Of a stretch of DNA of 6,491 nt, positions 1-6,437 are shown piece after piece (position 1 is the first letter of the stretch; each line of letters starts with the position of its first letter). The notes beneath the pieces are model-generated. The model saw nothing but the letters and a program-made list of their open reading frames with translations. It was not told the origin of the DNA and made no database searches. The DNA comes from an uncultured Peptococcaceae bacterium (GTDB lineage: Bacteria > Bacillota > Desulfitobacteriia > Desulfitobacteriales > Syntrophobotulaceae), in assembly GCA_937892995.1 (NCBI GenBank), contig CALBJS010000250.1:1-6491 (forward strand), written 5' to 3'. The position numbers and the translations under genes are program-made.

Positions 1-253
1 ATTTGAAAATTATACTATCATGGAATTCACCTTAATAACAGGTAGAACTCACCAAATAAGAGTACACTGCCAGGGAGCAGACCATCCCCTTCTGGGAGAT
101 GATTTGTACGGGGGGAAGACAACCTATATTCCAAGACAGGCCTTACATTGTTATTCGTATACCTTCTTTCATCCCCTAAATGGTCAAGAGTTAAGGATAA
201 AAGCCCCCCTACCCAAGGATATCGGTGCATTGATGACTAATTACGGTTCGTGA
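1..253 (+). CDS. RluA-family pseudouridine synthase, C-terminal fragment (cut by left edge)
   Basis: The reading frame is open from base 2 and ends at TGA 251-253, giving the last 83 residues or so of a protein whose start lies off the window. The visible part carries the conserved RluA-family segment TGRTHQIRVH followed by HPLLGDDLYGG, the motifs that close the catalytic domain in enzymes converting uridine to pseudouridine in 23S rRNA or tRNA. The catalytic aspartate motif (HRLD-type) would lie upstream and cannot be checked. The ATG at 20 is internal: the frame continues upstream of it with no ribosome binding site, and the conserved fold must extend further N-terminally. The tail beyond the LYGG motif (HCYSYTFFHPLNGQELRIKAP) is the usual family ending, so the C-terminus is intact. 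RluA, RluC, RluD and YlyB/YtzG-like members cannot be told apart from this piece. It converges on the rmuC-type gene, with 67 bp between the stop codons. Confidence 0.93.
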   Translation, partial: FENYTIMEFTLITGRTHQIRVHCQGADHPLLGDDLYGGKTTYIPRQALHCYSYTFFHPLNGQELRIKAPLPKDIGALMTNYGS

Positions 254-320
254 CAAAGTCTTTGCCCTCGAAAAATAATCATTAATAAAAAACAAGTTTC
301 GATTAAGAAGTCTAAAGAAT

Positions 321-1664
321 CTAGCTTTTTTCGTTTGCCGCAATTTCTCTTAAGCCTGTCTCTAAAATCTCCATCTCTTTTATTTCATTTTCACCCACCA
401 CACCTAGTTCCCCGAACTTCCTAGCCGTAACAAGAACCCGATTCTCATAAGAACCGACCGTTCTGTTATAAGCTTGGACAGAATGTTGTAAACCTTTGCG
501 AATATCAAGCAAATGATCGGTCAAGACACTGATTCTATCATAGAGCACTTTGCCAAGTTCACTTATCTCTCTGGCATTTTCATTAATCTGTTCTTGCTTC
601 CATCCGAAAGCTACCGCCTTAAGCAAGGCAATAAGGGTAGTCGGGGTAGCAAGAATGACCCTTTTCTCTGCTCCAAATTCTATGAGTTCAGGATCGAATT
701 GCAAAGCTGCGCTAAAAAATGTTTCCCCGGGTAAAAACATAACAACGAATTCCGGGGTAAAATCGAATTGTGTCCAGTATGACTTACTAGCAAGTTTCGT
801 TATATGATTTTTGACCTGTTTCGCATGGCCAAGCATCTTTTGATTCCTAATCTCCTCATCTGTAGTCTCTACTGCCTTTAAATAATCAGCTAAGGGAGCT
901 TTGGAATCAATAACAATCGTCTTCTTTCCCGGTAACCTTATAACCATATCTGGTCTTTGTTTACCGTATTCGTTAGTTACCTCTTCCTGTTGAACAAAAT
1001 CACAGTGTTCCACCATTCCTGCAATTTCGACAACTCTTTTTAGTTGAATTTCTCCCCATCTGCCTCTTACGGTAGGAGCCTTAAGAGCTGAGACCAACTT
1101 ATTTGTTTCCCGTTGCAATTTTTCTTGACCAATAGCCATGAATTCTACCTGTTTTATTATTCCTTCATAAGCCCCGGCTCTCTTCTGTTCTAGTTCATTG
1201 ATCTTTCCATCCACTTTCTCTAAAGATTCTTTTAGAGGCTTTACTAGTTCGTCGATAGATGTCTGCCTTTTTTCCAAATCACTTACCGCCTGTACCTGGA
1301 ATCTTTCCAGAGTAGCCTTAGCTAATTCCAAGAATGACTGATTATTATTTTTGAGGGCCTCGGAAGAGAGAGTCTTAAAACCATAAGATAGCTCTTCTTT
1401 TGCCCTATTGAGTAAAGCCAGTTTTCCTTCATGAACAGCCTGTTCCATCTCCAGTCTTGTTCGTAGTTCAGAAATCTCTGCGATAGTTTTCATCCTTTTT
1501 TCGATTTCTAGGTTATATTCTATCTTTAGACGAGAATTTTCTTGGTGGAAAAAGCTGACCTTTTCCGCAAGTCCCCGATTCTTTGTGTTACAAATTAAAT
1601 AGCCTGCTAAGAACCCCACCAGTATTCCGATCAAGGCCGCAATCCAAAATAAAGCGGAATCCAT
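321..1664 (-). CDS. rmuC: RmuC-family DNA recombination protein
   Basis: This 447-residue protein has the standard RmuC layout. A single N-terminal membrane segment (about residues 5-25, FWIAALIGILVGFLAGYLI) is followed by a long charged coiled coil (about 30-195), then the RmuC domain (about 195-400). Recognisable family segments are VRGRWGEIQLKRVVE (199-213), RPDMVIRLPG (237-246), IVIDSKAPL (250-258), FLPGETFFSAAL (310-321) and ILATPTTLIALLKAVAFGW (337-355). D239, D253 and K255 fit the PD-(D/E)xK nuclease-like pattern proposed for the family. In E. coli, rmuC mutation affects recombination at inverted repeats; the biochemical activity remains poorly defined, so a membrane-tethered nuclease-like role is inference. 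The ATG at 1662-1664 is preceded by GGGGGAAAG (RBS core 1674-1678, 9-nt spacer), and the membrane segment begins straight after it, which supports this start. It is transcribed divergently from the DUF362 gene. Length is normal and no key block is missing. Confidence 0.93.
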   Translation of the reverse strand: MDSALFWIAALIGILVGFLAGYLICNTKNRGLAEKVSFFHQENSRLKIEYNLEIEKRMKTIAEISELRTRLEMEQAVHEGKLALLNRAKEELSYGFKTLSSEALKNNNQSFLELAKATLERFQVQAVSDLEKRQTSIDELVKPLKESLEKVDGKINELEQKRAGAYEGIIKQVEFMAIGQEKLQRETNKLVSALKAPTVRGRWGEIQLKRVVEIAGMVEHCDFVQQEEVTNEYGKQRPDMVIRLPGKKTIVIDSKAPLADYLKAVETTDEEIRNQKMLGHAKQVKNHITKLASKSYWTQFDFTPEFVVMFLPGETFFSAALQFDPELIEFGAEKRVILATPTTLIALLKAVAFGWKQEQINENAREISELGKVLYDRISVLTDHLLDIRKGLQHSVQAYNRTVGSYENRVLVTARKFGELGVVGENEIKEMEILETGLREIAANEKS

Positions 1665-1812
1665 CTTCTCTTTCCCCCAAACTTTTATTTATAACCTTTT
1701 TATCCGATAATTAACTACCACTAAGGAATTCTACAAGATTATAAGAGTATTGTTTATTTCTGCGTTATAATACAGCTATTATTATATAACCACCGAGAGG
1801 AGGCTTCAAAAA
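1665..1812. promoter_or_regulatory. Divergent promoter region between the rmuC-type and DUF362 genes
   Basis: This 148-bp AT-rich spacer must hold the start signals for both flanking genes. On the + strand there is a perfect -10 hexamer TATAAT at 1766-1771, about 40 bp upstream of the DUF362 start, but no good -35 at 17 bp spacing. On the - strand there is a perfect TATAAT at 1738-1743, about 75 bp upstream of the rmuC start, again with a poor -35 (AACGCA at the 17-bp position). The two -10 boxes lie about 25 bp apart and face opposite ways, so RNA polymerase could compete between them. The DUF362 ribosome binding site GAGAGGAGG lies at 1795-1803, 9 nt before its ATG. The hexamers are seen; promoter activity is inferred. 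Confidence 0.45.
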
Positions 1813-2904
1813 ATGAAAAATGAAATCCACATTATCTATGGAACGAATCCCATCCAGATGGTCCAAGAACTATTAGAAAAGGCAAAGATAGCCAAAGATC
1901 TTGATCAAGGTATGAGTATTGCCCTTAAACCAAACTTAGTGGTTGCCAAACCCTCGTACGAAGGTGCAACAACGTCTCCTTTTATAGTTGAAGGAATCAT
2001 TCAATATCTCTTAGCACACAATTATAAGAATATCTCTATAATCGAAGGTTCCTGGGTGGGCGACCGTACCCCCCGTGCTTTTAAGATATGTGGTTATGAA
2101 GCGGCTTCACGTAGGTATAACATCCCTTTAGTAGATTTACAAAAAGACTCTTCCCAAGAAGTAATGGTTAAAGAATTATCTCTGAAAATATGTCAGAAAG
2201 CACTCGAAACAAATTATCTTATCAATATTCCAGTTCTTAAAGCCCATTGCCAGACCCTATTCACTTGTGCTCTGAAAAACCTAAAAGGTTGTATTCCAAA
2301 TAGCGAGAAGAGAAGGTATCATTCCTTAGGCCTACATAAGCCTATTGCTTATTTAGCAAAAGCTCTCCAAGTAGACTTAAACATTGTTGACGCCTTAAAT
2401 GGAGACCTTTCTTTTGAAGAAGGGGGAAATCCCATAAGAATGGATCGAATAATATTAGGTAAGGACCCTGTACTAGTTGATACCTATTGCTCTTCCCTAA
2501 TAGGTTATCGCAAGGAAGAAATAGCTTATATCAAGATGGCTGAACAATTAGGAGTAGGTTTAGCTGACCTTACTCAAACCAAGTTTTTCGAGTATTCTAC
2601 TGAATTAAAAAACAAAGTTAGTTTTCAGCCTTCCAAGAAAGCTGAAAGACTGGCTCAGAAAGTTGAAGCTCTAGATGCCTGTTCAGCATGTTTCGGTGGG
2701 CTTATCCATGGTTTAAACAGACTTGAAGATAGTGGGAAATTAAACAAGCTCAAAGGGGAAATCCTGATTGGTCAAGGTTATAAACATCAGGCAAGACCTG
2801 GTCTGGGCATCGGTAACTGTACTTCCGGATGTCCAAAATATTTAAAAGGTTGTCCACCAAGTGCTTTAGAAATTGTCGAGTTCCTAAAAAACAATTTAAA
2901 ATAA
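1813..2904 (+). CDS. DUF362 family protein with C-terminal five-cysteine module (putative Fe-S protein)
   Basis: This 363-residue protein is recognised as DUF362 by KPNLV (39-43), NIPVLKAHCQTLFTCALKNLKG (start 138), SLGLHKPIA (171-179), NIVDALNGD (190-198) and the segment from GGNPIRMDRIILGKDPVLVD (204-223). No signal peptide or membrane segment is visible, so it should be cytoplasmic. The biochemical role of the family is largely unknown; several members carry [4Fe-4S] ferredoxin domains. Here there is no classical ferredoxin CxxCxxCxxxC run. The last 75 residues instead hold C290-x2-C293 (DACSACFGGL) and C336-x3-C340-x6-C347 in GNCTSGCPKYLKGCPP, five cysteines that could ligate an iron-sulphur cluster or another metal. 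Further cysteines (C93, C127, C146, C152, C160, C226) sit in the main domain. The ATG is set by a strong RBS (GAGAGGAGG, 9-nt spacer). The 3' end overlaps the convergent DUF815 gene by 9 bp. Family assignment is firm; metal binding is inference. Confidence 0.85.
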   Translation: MKNEIHIIYGTNPIQMVQELLEKAKIAKDLDQGMSIALKPNLVVAKPSYEGATTSPFIVEGIIQYLLAHNYKNISIIEGSWVGDRTPRAFKICGYEAASRRYNIPLVDLQKDSSQEVMVKELSLKICQKALETNYLINIPVLKAHCQTLFTCALKNLKGCIPNSEKRRYHSLGLHKPIAYLAKALQVDLNIVDALNGDLSFEEGGNPIRMDRIILGKDPVLVDTYCSSLIGYRKEEIAYIKMAEQLGVGLADLTQTKFFEYSTELKNKVSFQPSKKAERLAQKVEALDACSACFGGLIHGLNRLEDSGKLNKLKGEILIGQGYKHQARPGLGIGNCTSGCPKYLKGCPPSALEIVEFLKNNLK

Positions 2905-4269
2905 ACTTTCTCCCAACAAATAATCAATGAATTGCCTGGCCGTTCTTCCTGAACGACCATTATGCATAATAACCCATTTTAAAGCCCTTTGCCTTAATTC
3001 ATCTTTATCCATAGTTAATCCACTTTGGGTAGCTATGCCCTCCACCATCTTAAGATATGTTTCCTGGTCAGGTGAGAGGAAGGTTACAGTTATTCCAAAT
3101 CTATCCGCTAAAGATAATTTTTCTTCTACGCTATCGTGGGCATGAACATCATCCCCAAGTCTATCTGCAAAAGACTCCCTAACCAAGTGTTTACGGTTAG
3201 AGGTAGCATATACTAAGACATTTGCCGGACGGGATTCTACCCCACCTTCCAGTAATGATTTTAAGTTTTTATAATCCTCTTCTACATCATTAAAAGATAG
3301 ATCATCAATAAATACTATGAATTTAAGAGGAATCTCGGAAAGTTCTTCGACCAATTTCGGAAAAATACTAATTTGATTCTTCTTTAGTTGAACAAGTCTT
3401 AACCCCCTTGACACATACTCGTTAAGGAGGGCTTTTACTAGAGACGATTTACCCGTCCCTCTATTGCCGTACAGAATAATATTATTTGCCGGATAGCCTT
3501 GTAAAAAACTCTCTGTATTGCGAAGCACTACTGCTTGCTCTCGCTCTTGACATATTAAATTATTAATCCTAATAGGATCCGAGTTTCCTATGCCTTCCAG
3601 CCCTTCTCCCCTTTCGCTGACTTTGAAAGCTGCGTATTGGGCAAATATTCCACAGCCTGTTTTTTGATAATAATCAGATAATAACGAAACATTATTTTCC
3701 CATCTATCTTCAGAAATAAACTTTGTGCCGAAACTATCTTTCATTAATTCTAACCATTCAATTGCTGACTTAATTGATGATTCTAAACATTTGCTAACGT
3801 TTGGAGGAAAGTTTTCCTCCCAAAGCGGCCATCTTCCTGGCCAAAGTCCATCAAGGAATATTTCCCTTTCATCCTTAGCCATTTCTCTTTCAAAACGCTG
3901 AGTTGCAAGAACCACAATATCTTGAGAAGTCACTTGGGCCAAGTCCTGAATAATGCCCAAATCTCTGGAAACGTTCTCGAGGATAACTGGATTGATCCCA
4001 ACAATTCCCTTAGCCACAGCTTGCCTCGTAAACTCATTTTGGGAATAGAATAAGAGGTTCACAAGGTATTGTATCCAGTTAACTTCTAAAATAGATTTAT
4101 AAAAACTCTGATATTGTTTATAGATTCCCTCGCAATCTAGTTTAGGAGCTGTAAGAGTATCCAGGAGCATTCTATAGGCATTGATCTTTTCATCCTGAAG
4201 TATATCATCAAAAATAATCAAACCACTTAAAGATATTTTTAATTTTTTTAGGCTAGTAATTGTCTGCAT
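2896..4269 (-). CDS. AAA+ ATPase, DUF815 family
   Basis: This 457-residue protein has a C-terminal P-loop ATPase domain (about 225-457) of DUF815 type. Walker A is GNRGTGKSS (268-276), Walker B is FIVFIDDLSF (317-326), the sensor-1-like strand is VYATSNRKHLV (353-363, N358), a probable arginine-finger region is SFADRLGDD (366-374), and the helical lid carries NGRSGRTARQFIDYL (437-451). The segment LLEGGVESRPANVLVYATSNR is characteristic of this family. Residues 1-225 are a mostly helical region with no motif I recognise; it may bind a partner or substrate. The cellular role of DUF815 ATPases is not established. The ATG at 4267-4269 has only a modest purine-rich RBS (GGGGAAA, around 4276-4281). 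The gene follows the aminotransferase on the same strand after 61 bp with no visible terminator, so it may share the lepB transcript. It overlaps the DUF362 gene by 9 bp at its 3' end. Confidence 0.85.
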   Translation of the reverse strand: MQTITSLKKLKISLSGLIIFDDILQDEKINAYRMLLDTLTAPKLDCEGIYKQYQSFYKSILEVNWIQYLVNLLFYSQNEFTRQAVAKGIVGINPVILENVSRDLGIIQDLAQVTSQDIVVLATQRFEREMAKDEREIFLDGLWPGRWPLWEENFPPNVSKCLESSIKSAIEWLELMKDSFGTKFISEDRWENNVSLLSDYYQKTGCGIFAQYAAFKVSERGEGLEGIGNSDPIRINNLICQEREQAVVLRNTESFLQGYPANNIILYGNRGTGKSSLVKALLNEYVSRGLRLVQLKKNQISIFPKLVEELSEIPLKFIVFIDDLSFNDVEEDYKNLKSLLEGGVESRPANVLVYATSNRKHLVRESFADRLGDDVHAHDSVEEKLSLADRFGITVTFLSPDQETYLKMVEGIATQSGLTMDKDELRQRALKWVIMHNGRSGRTARQFIDYLLGESLF

Positions 4270-4329
4270 CTTTATTTCCCCGTTTTTTATTCCTTAGTAG
4301 AGTTTTAAACATTTTGAAATATTTTATTT

Positions 4330-5493
4330 CTATATCCTATGAACCGCTCTGGCTAATCTTCTAACCCCTTCTTCTATGATCTCAGGAGATGAACAAGAAA
4401 AATTGATTCTCATCTCATTTGATATTCTCCTATCGGGGTAAAAGAAAGTCCCGGGAACAAAAATAACCTTTTCCTCTTGAGAATACTTTAGAAATTGGCA
4501 GCTATCCCCCATTTTTTGGATTTTAGCCCAAATAAATAAGCCCCCCTTTGGGGTATCAACCTGCACTTCCTCATCAACGTATTTTTTAAGTGCTTGAATC
4601 ATGATATCTTTTCTTTCACTATACACCCTTCTTAACTCAAGAATATGTTCCTTAAATTTCTTGCCGACGATATATTTATAAACCGCATGTTGTGTAAGAT
4701 TATTGGAAAAAAGGTCTACACCCTCTTTAGCTCTCTCTATATATCTTACAATTTCCTCCTCTGCTATTAAGAAACCAACCCGCAAACCCGGTGAAAGCAC
4801 TTTTGAAAAAGAGCCTAAATAAATCACCTTATCGTACATATCCATAATATTTGGTAAGGCTTCGCCTTCGTAGCGTAGTTCACCATAGGGGTTATCTTCA
4901 AGAATCAGGAGATCGAATTTCCTTGCTATTTCTACAAGCTCTCTCCTTCGCTCCAAGCTCATTATCTTACCAGTTGGATTTTGGTAGTTAGGTATTACAT
5001 AAAGAAACTTGGGGTTACACTTCCTTAAGATTTTCTCTAATTCATGCGGAATAATCCCATTCTTATCACAGGGGATTGCCACGACGCGGGGACGATATCC
5101 CTGAAATGCCTGTAAAGCCCCTAAGTAGGTGGGAGATTCGACTAACACAATGTCCCCCGGATCAATAAAAGTTTGAGCAACAAGACTTAATCCCTGCTGA
5201 CTACCCGTAGTAATGATGATCTCGTCTAATTTTCTAGCTTTACCAGAAGAAAAAAACTGTTTACTAACCCATTCTCTAAGGGGGGAATATCCTAGAGCCT
5301 CTGCATATTGCAAAGCAATCGATCCATCCTCCTCAAAAACCCGGTCAAAACATTCCTTAAGGTCTTTTGCAGGAAAAAGTTCCTGGGCAGGCAATCCCCC
5401 CGCAAAAGAAATAGTATCTTTATGATTAGCAGTTTTTAGTATTTCTCCGAGAAAACTTTCATCAAGTCCATTAGTCCAACTTGCGTATTTCAT
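4330..5493 (-). CDS. PLP-dependent aminotransferase, class I/II (2-aminoadipate/MocR-like, stand-alone)
   Basis: This 387-residue cytoplasmic fold-type I aminotransferase transfers an amino group from an amino acid to a 2-oxo acid through pyridoxal phosphate. Visible cofactor-site residues are GSQQG (97-101, phosphate contact), Y123 in SPTYLGA, N172 in NYQNPTG (169-175), D200 and Y203 in LEDNPYGE, the Schiff-base lysine K231 in GSFSKVLSPGLRVG (227-240) with R238, and the substrate-carboxylate arginine R362 in MRINFS. The start ISFAGGLPAQELFP (28-41) and the general sequence match the COG1167 branch, the catalytic domain of MocR/GntR regulators and LysN-type 2-aminoadipate aminotransferases. 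No N-terminal GntR helix-turn-helix is present, so it is an enzyme rather than a MocR regulator. Its substrate cannot be read from the sequence; aromatic, branched-chain or 2-aminoadipate are all possible. The ATG abuts the lepB stop codon (TAAATG), with AGGTGGAG as RBS inside lepB, implying translational coupling. Confidence 0.92.
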   Translation of the reverse strand: MKYASWTNGLDESFLGEILKTANHKDTISFAGGLPAQELFPAKDLKECFDRVFEEDGSIALQYAEALGYSPLREWVSKQFFSSGKARKLDEIIITTGSQQGLSLVAQTFIDPGDIVLVESPTYLGALQAFQGYRPRVVAIPCDKNGIIPHELEKILRKCNPKFLYVIPNYQNPTGKIMSLERRRELVEIARKFDLLILEDNPYGELRYEGEALPNIMDMYDKVIYLGSFSKVLSPGLRVGFLIAEEEIVRYIERAKEGVDLFSNNLTQHAVYKYIVGKKFKEHILELRRVYSERKDIMIQALKKYVDEEVQVDTPKGGLFIWAKIQKMGDSCQFLKYSQEEKVIFVPGTFFYPDRRISNEMRINFSCSSPEIIEEGVRRLARAVHRI

Positions 5494-6078
5494 TTAATTC
5501 TCCACCTCGATAAAATACTTTTCTGGGGCAGCGGCTAAGGGCCCAAAACTATTTGCCGGCCAGTATCTTATCCACACCCTACCCAGGATTTTGTCAGAAG
5601 GTAAAAACCCCCAAACATGACTATCCTTACTGGCACTTCGATTATCTCCAAGCATAAAATAAGAGTCGGGAGGAACAGTTATAGGTCCGTAATCATAATC
5701 TGGCGGTGACTCAACATAAGGCTCATTTAACGCCTTATCACCAATAAACACCTTGCCATTTTTTATCTCTACCTTCTCACCTGGAAGGCCTATCAACCTT
5801 TTGACGAGGTCCTTATCTTCCATGGCTGTCTCCGGTGCTTGGAAGACTATAATATCGCCTCTTTTAAAAGAATCCCCTTTATAAAAAACTCGATCTACTA
5901 TGAGTCTGTCCTGAAGCTGGATAGTAGGTAACATCGAACCGGACGGCACGATCCGAGTATCTATCACATAATTTCTAATAACTAGGGAAAGAAGAAAAGC
6001 AACTGCAATAATAATAATCCATTCAGACAATGACTTCATAATCCCTTTCAACTCAATCACCTTCCACGTTTTCAACAT
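5494..6078 (-). CDS. lepB: Signal peptidase I (Bacillus SipS-type)
   Basis: This 194-residue type I signal peptidase cleaves signal peptides from proteins exported by the Sec or Tat route, at the outer face of the cytoplasmic membrane. One membrane segment (about 19-35, EWIIIIAVAFLLSLVIRNY) is followed by the catalytic motif PSGSM (45-49) with nucleophile S48. The general-base lysine K93 lies in LVKRLIGLPGEKVEI (91-105), and the conserved box GDNRSASKDSHVWGFLP spans 144-160. Length matches single-span Gram-positive enzymes rather than the larger two-span E. coli LepB. The ATG at 6076-6078 has an AAGGA site at 6087-6091 (8-nt spacer). An alternative ATG at 6037-6039 (residue 14, MKSLSEW) has a poorly spaced AAAGGG and is less likely, though the family alignment would tolerate it. 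It is the first gene of a tightly coupled unit with the aminotransferase, and lies downstream of the group II intron end in the same orientation. Residue matches make the call firm. Confidence 0.95.
   Translation of the reverse strand: MLKTWKVIELKGIMKSLSEWIIIIAVAFLLSLVIRNYVIDTRIVPSGSMLPTIQLQDRLIVDRVFYKGDSFKRGDIIVFQAPETAMEDKDLVKRLIGLPGEKVEIKNGKVFIGDKALNEPYVESPPDYDYGPITVPPDSYFMLGDNRSASKDSHVWGFLPSDKILGRVWIRYWPANSFGPLAAAPEKYFIEVEN
5500..5507 (-). promoter_or_regulatory. Ribosome binding site of the aminotransferase, inside the lepB 3' end
   Basis: On the - strand AGGTGGAG reads at 5507-5500, 6 nt before the ATG at 5493-5491. It overlaps the last lepB codons (GTG GAG), and the lepB TAA is immediately followed by the ATG. 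This arrangement fixes the aminotransferase start and suggests that ribosomes finishing lepB can reinitiate on the next gene. Confidence 0.8.
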
Positions 6079-6196
6079 CTTTTACATCCTTGAAATCTTT
6101 AGATCATCCAGTTTTTACTAAAATGGATTCAAAAAGGCCAAACTTCTTTAATTTTCTCTAAAAAATTATAAATTCCTGCTAAAATATCTTTTCTAT

Positions 6197-6205
6197 ATAA
6201 TAGCA
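6197..6205 (-). promoter_or_regulatory. Candidate extended -10 promoter element for lepB
   Basis: Read on the - strand this is TGC-TATTAT, matching the TGn extended -10 form with five of six consensus bases in the hexamer. A -35 at 17-bp spacing would fall at 6220-6225 and is weak, which is tolerated by extended -10 promoters. Transcription would start near 6190, giving a lepB leader of about 110 nt. Seen as a motif only. Confidence 0.35.
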
Positions 6206-6209
6206 AGAA

Positions 6210-6221
6210 AAAACATGTTTT
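6210..6221. repeat. 12-bp perfect palindrome AAAACATGTTTT
   Basis: The palindrome lies 4 bp upstream of the extended -10 element, within the -35/-10 spacer of the candidate lepB promoter. Position and symmetry would suit a dimeric repressor site, but AT-rich palindromes of this length can arise by chance. Confidence 0.35.
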
Positions 6222-6437
6222 CCTAATACCCTAGCAAACATCTCAAAAAATGTCTAGCTCTCATGCCCTACAGGCCATTAACTAACCGACATTTCCGCTT
6301 CGGTAAGAATTAACAATAAAATTGGAAATAATATTGGTTTTAAAAATACATGAACTAATTATACCTCAATAGTAGGATAATGTATTCTTTTTTCTAACTA
6401 AAGAAGTCTTTGGAAGAAAAGAAGCGTTGAATTCTAA

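Larger units (their letters stand above)
6079..6437. other. AT-rich intergenic region between lepB and the intron end
   Basis: These 359 bp contain no reading frame I can support as a gene. Near the lepB side there is the lepB RBS (6087-6091) and an extended -10-like element (6197-6205). Farther up there is a perfect TATAAT on the - strand at 6358-6363, with a half-matching -35 (AATACA, 6381-6386, 17-bp spacer), which would give a leader of roughly 275 nt. Small inverted repeats are present, including the 12-bp palindrome at 6210-6221 and ACCGA/TCGGT around 6282-6303. None has the GC-rich stem plus T run of a rho-independent terminator. Bases just left of 6438 are the 3' exon of the intron; on the - strand one frame there stays open for about 23 codons without similarity I recognise. 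Confidence 0.6.

Noticed and set aside
254..264. Near-palindrome CAAAGTCTTTG right after the RluA-family stop codon
   Set aside because: The arms meet with a single central base, so it cannot form a usable hairpin, and no T tract follows.
305..331. Weak hairpin (AAGAAG-T-CTA paired with TAGCTTTTTT) followed by a T run, a possible terminator for the RluA-family gene
   Set aside because: The stem is AT-rich with a bulged T and a G-T pair, uses up the T run itself, and overlaps the end of the rmuC-type coding region; too weak to call.
550..807. Plus-strand open frames opposite the rmuC-type gene (also 513-734)
   Set aside because: They lie antisense within a conserved coding region, lack ribosome binding sites and give low-complexity, family-free translations; similar shadow frames at 27-230, 2927-3145 and 5213-5425 were rejected for the same reason.
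2941..2955. Perfect hairpin CGTTC-TTCCT-GAACG just past the DUF362 stop, a possible terminator
   Set aside because: There is no following T run on the + strand, and it lies inside the coding sequence for the conserved NGRSGRTARQ segment of the DUF815 ATPase, which explains the bases.
6132..6230. Minus-strand open stretch of about 33 codons ending in a protein-like run (YNFLEKIKEVWPF)
   Set aside because: It has no start codon or RBS, lies across the probable lepB promoter, and matches no protein I recognise.
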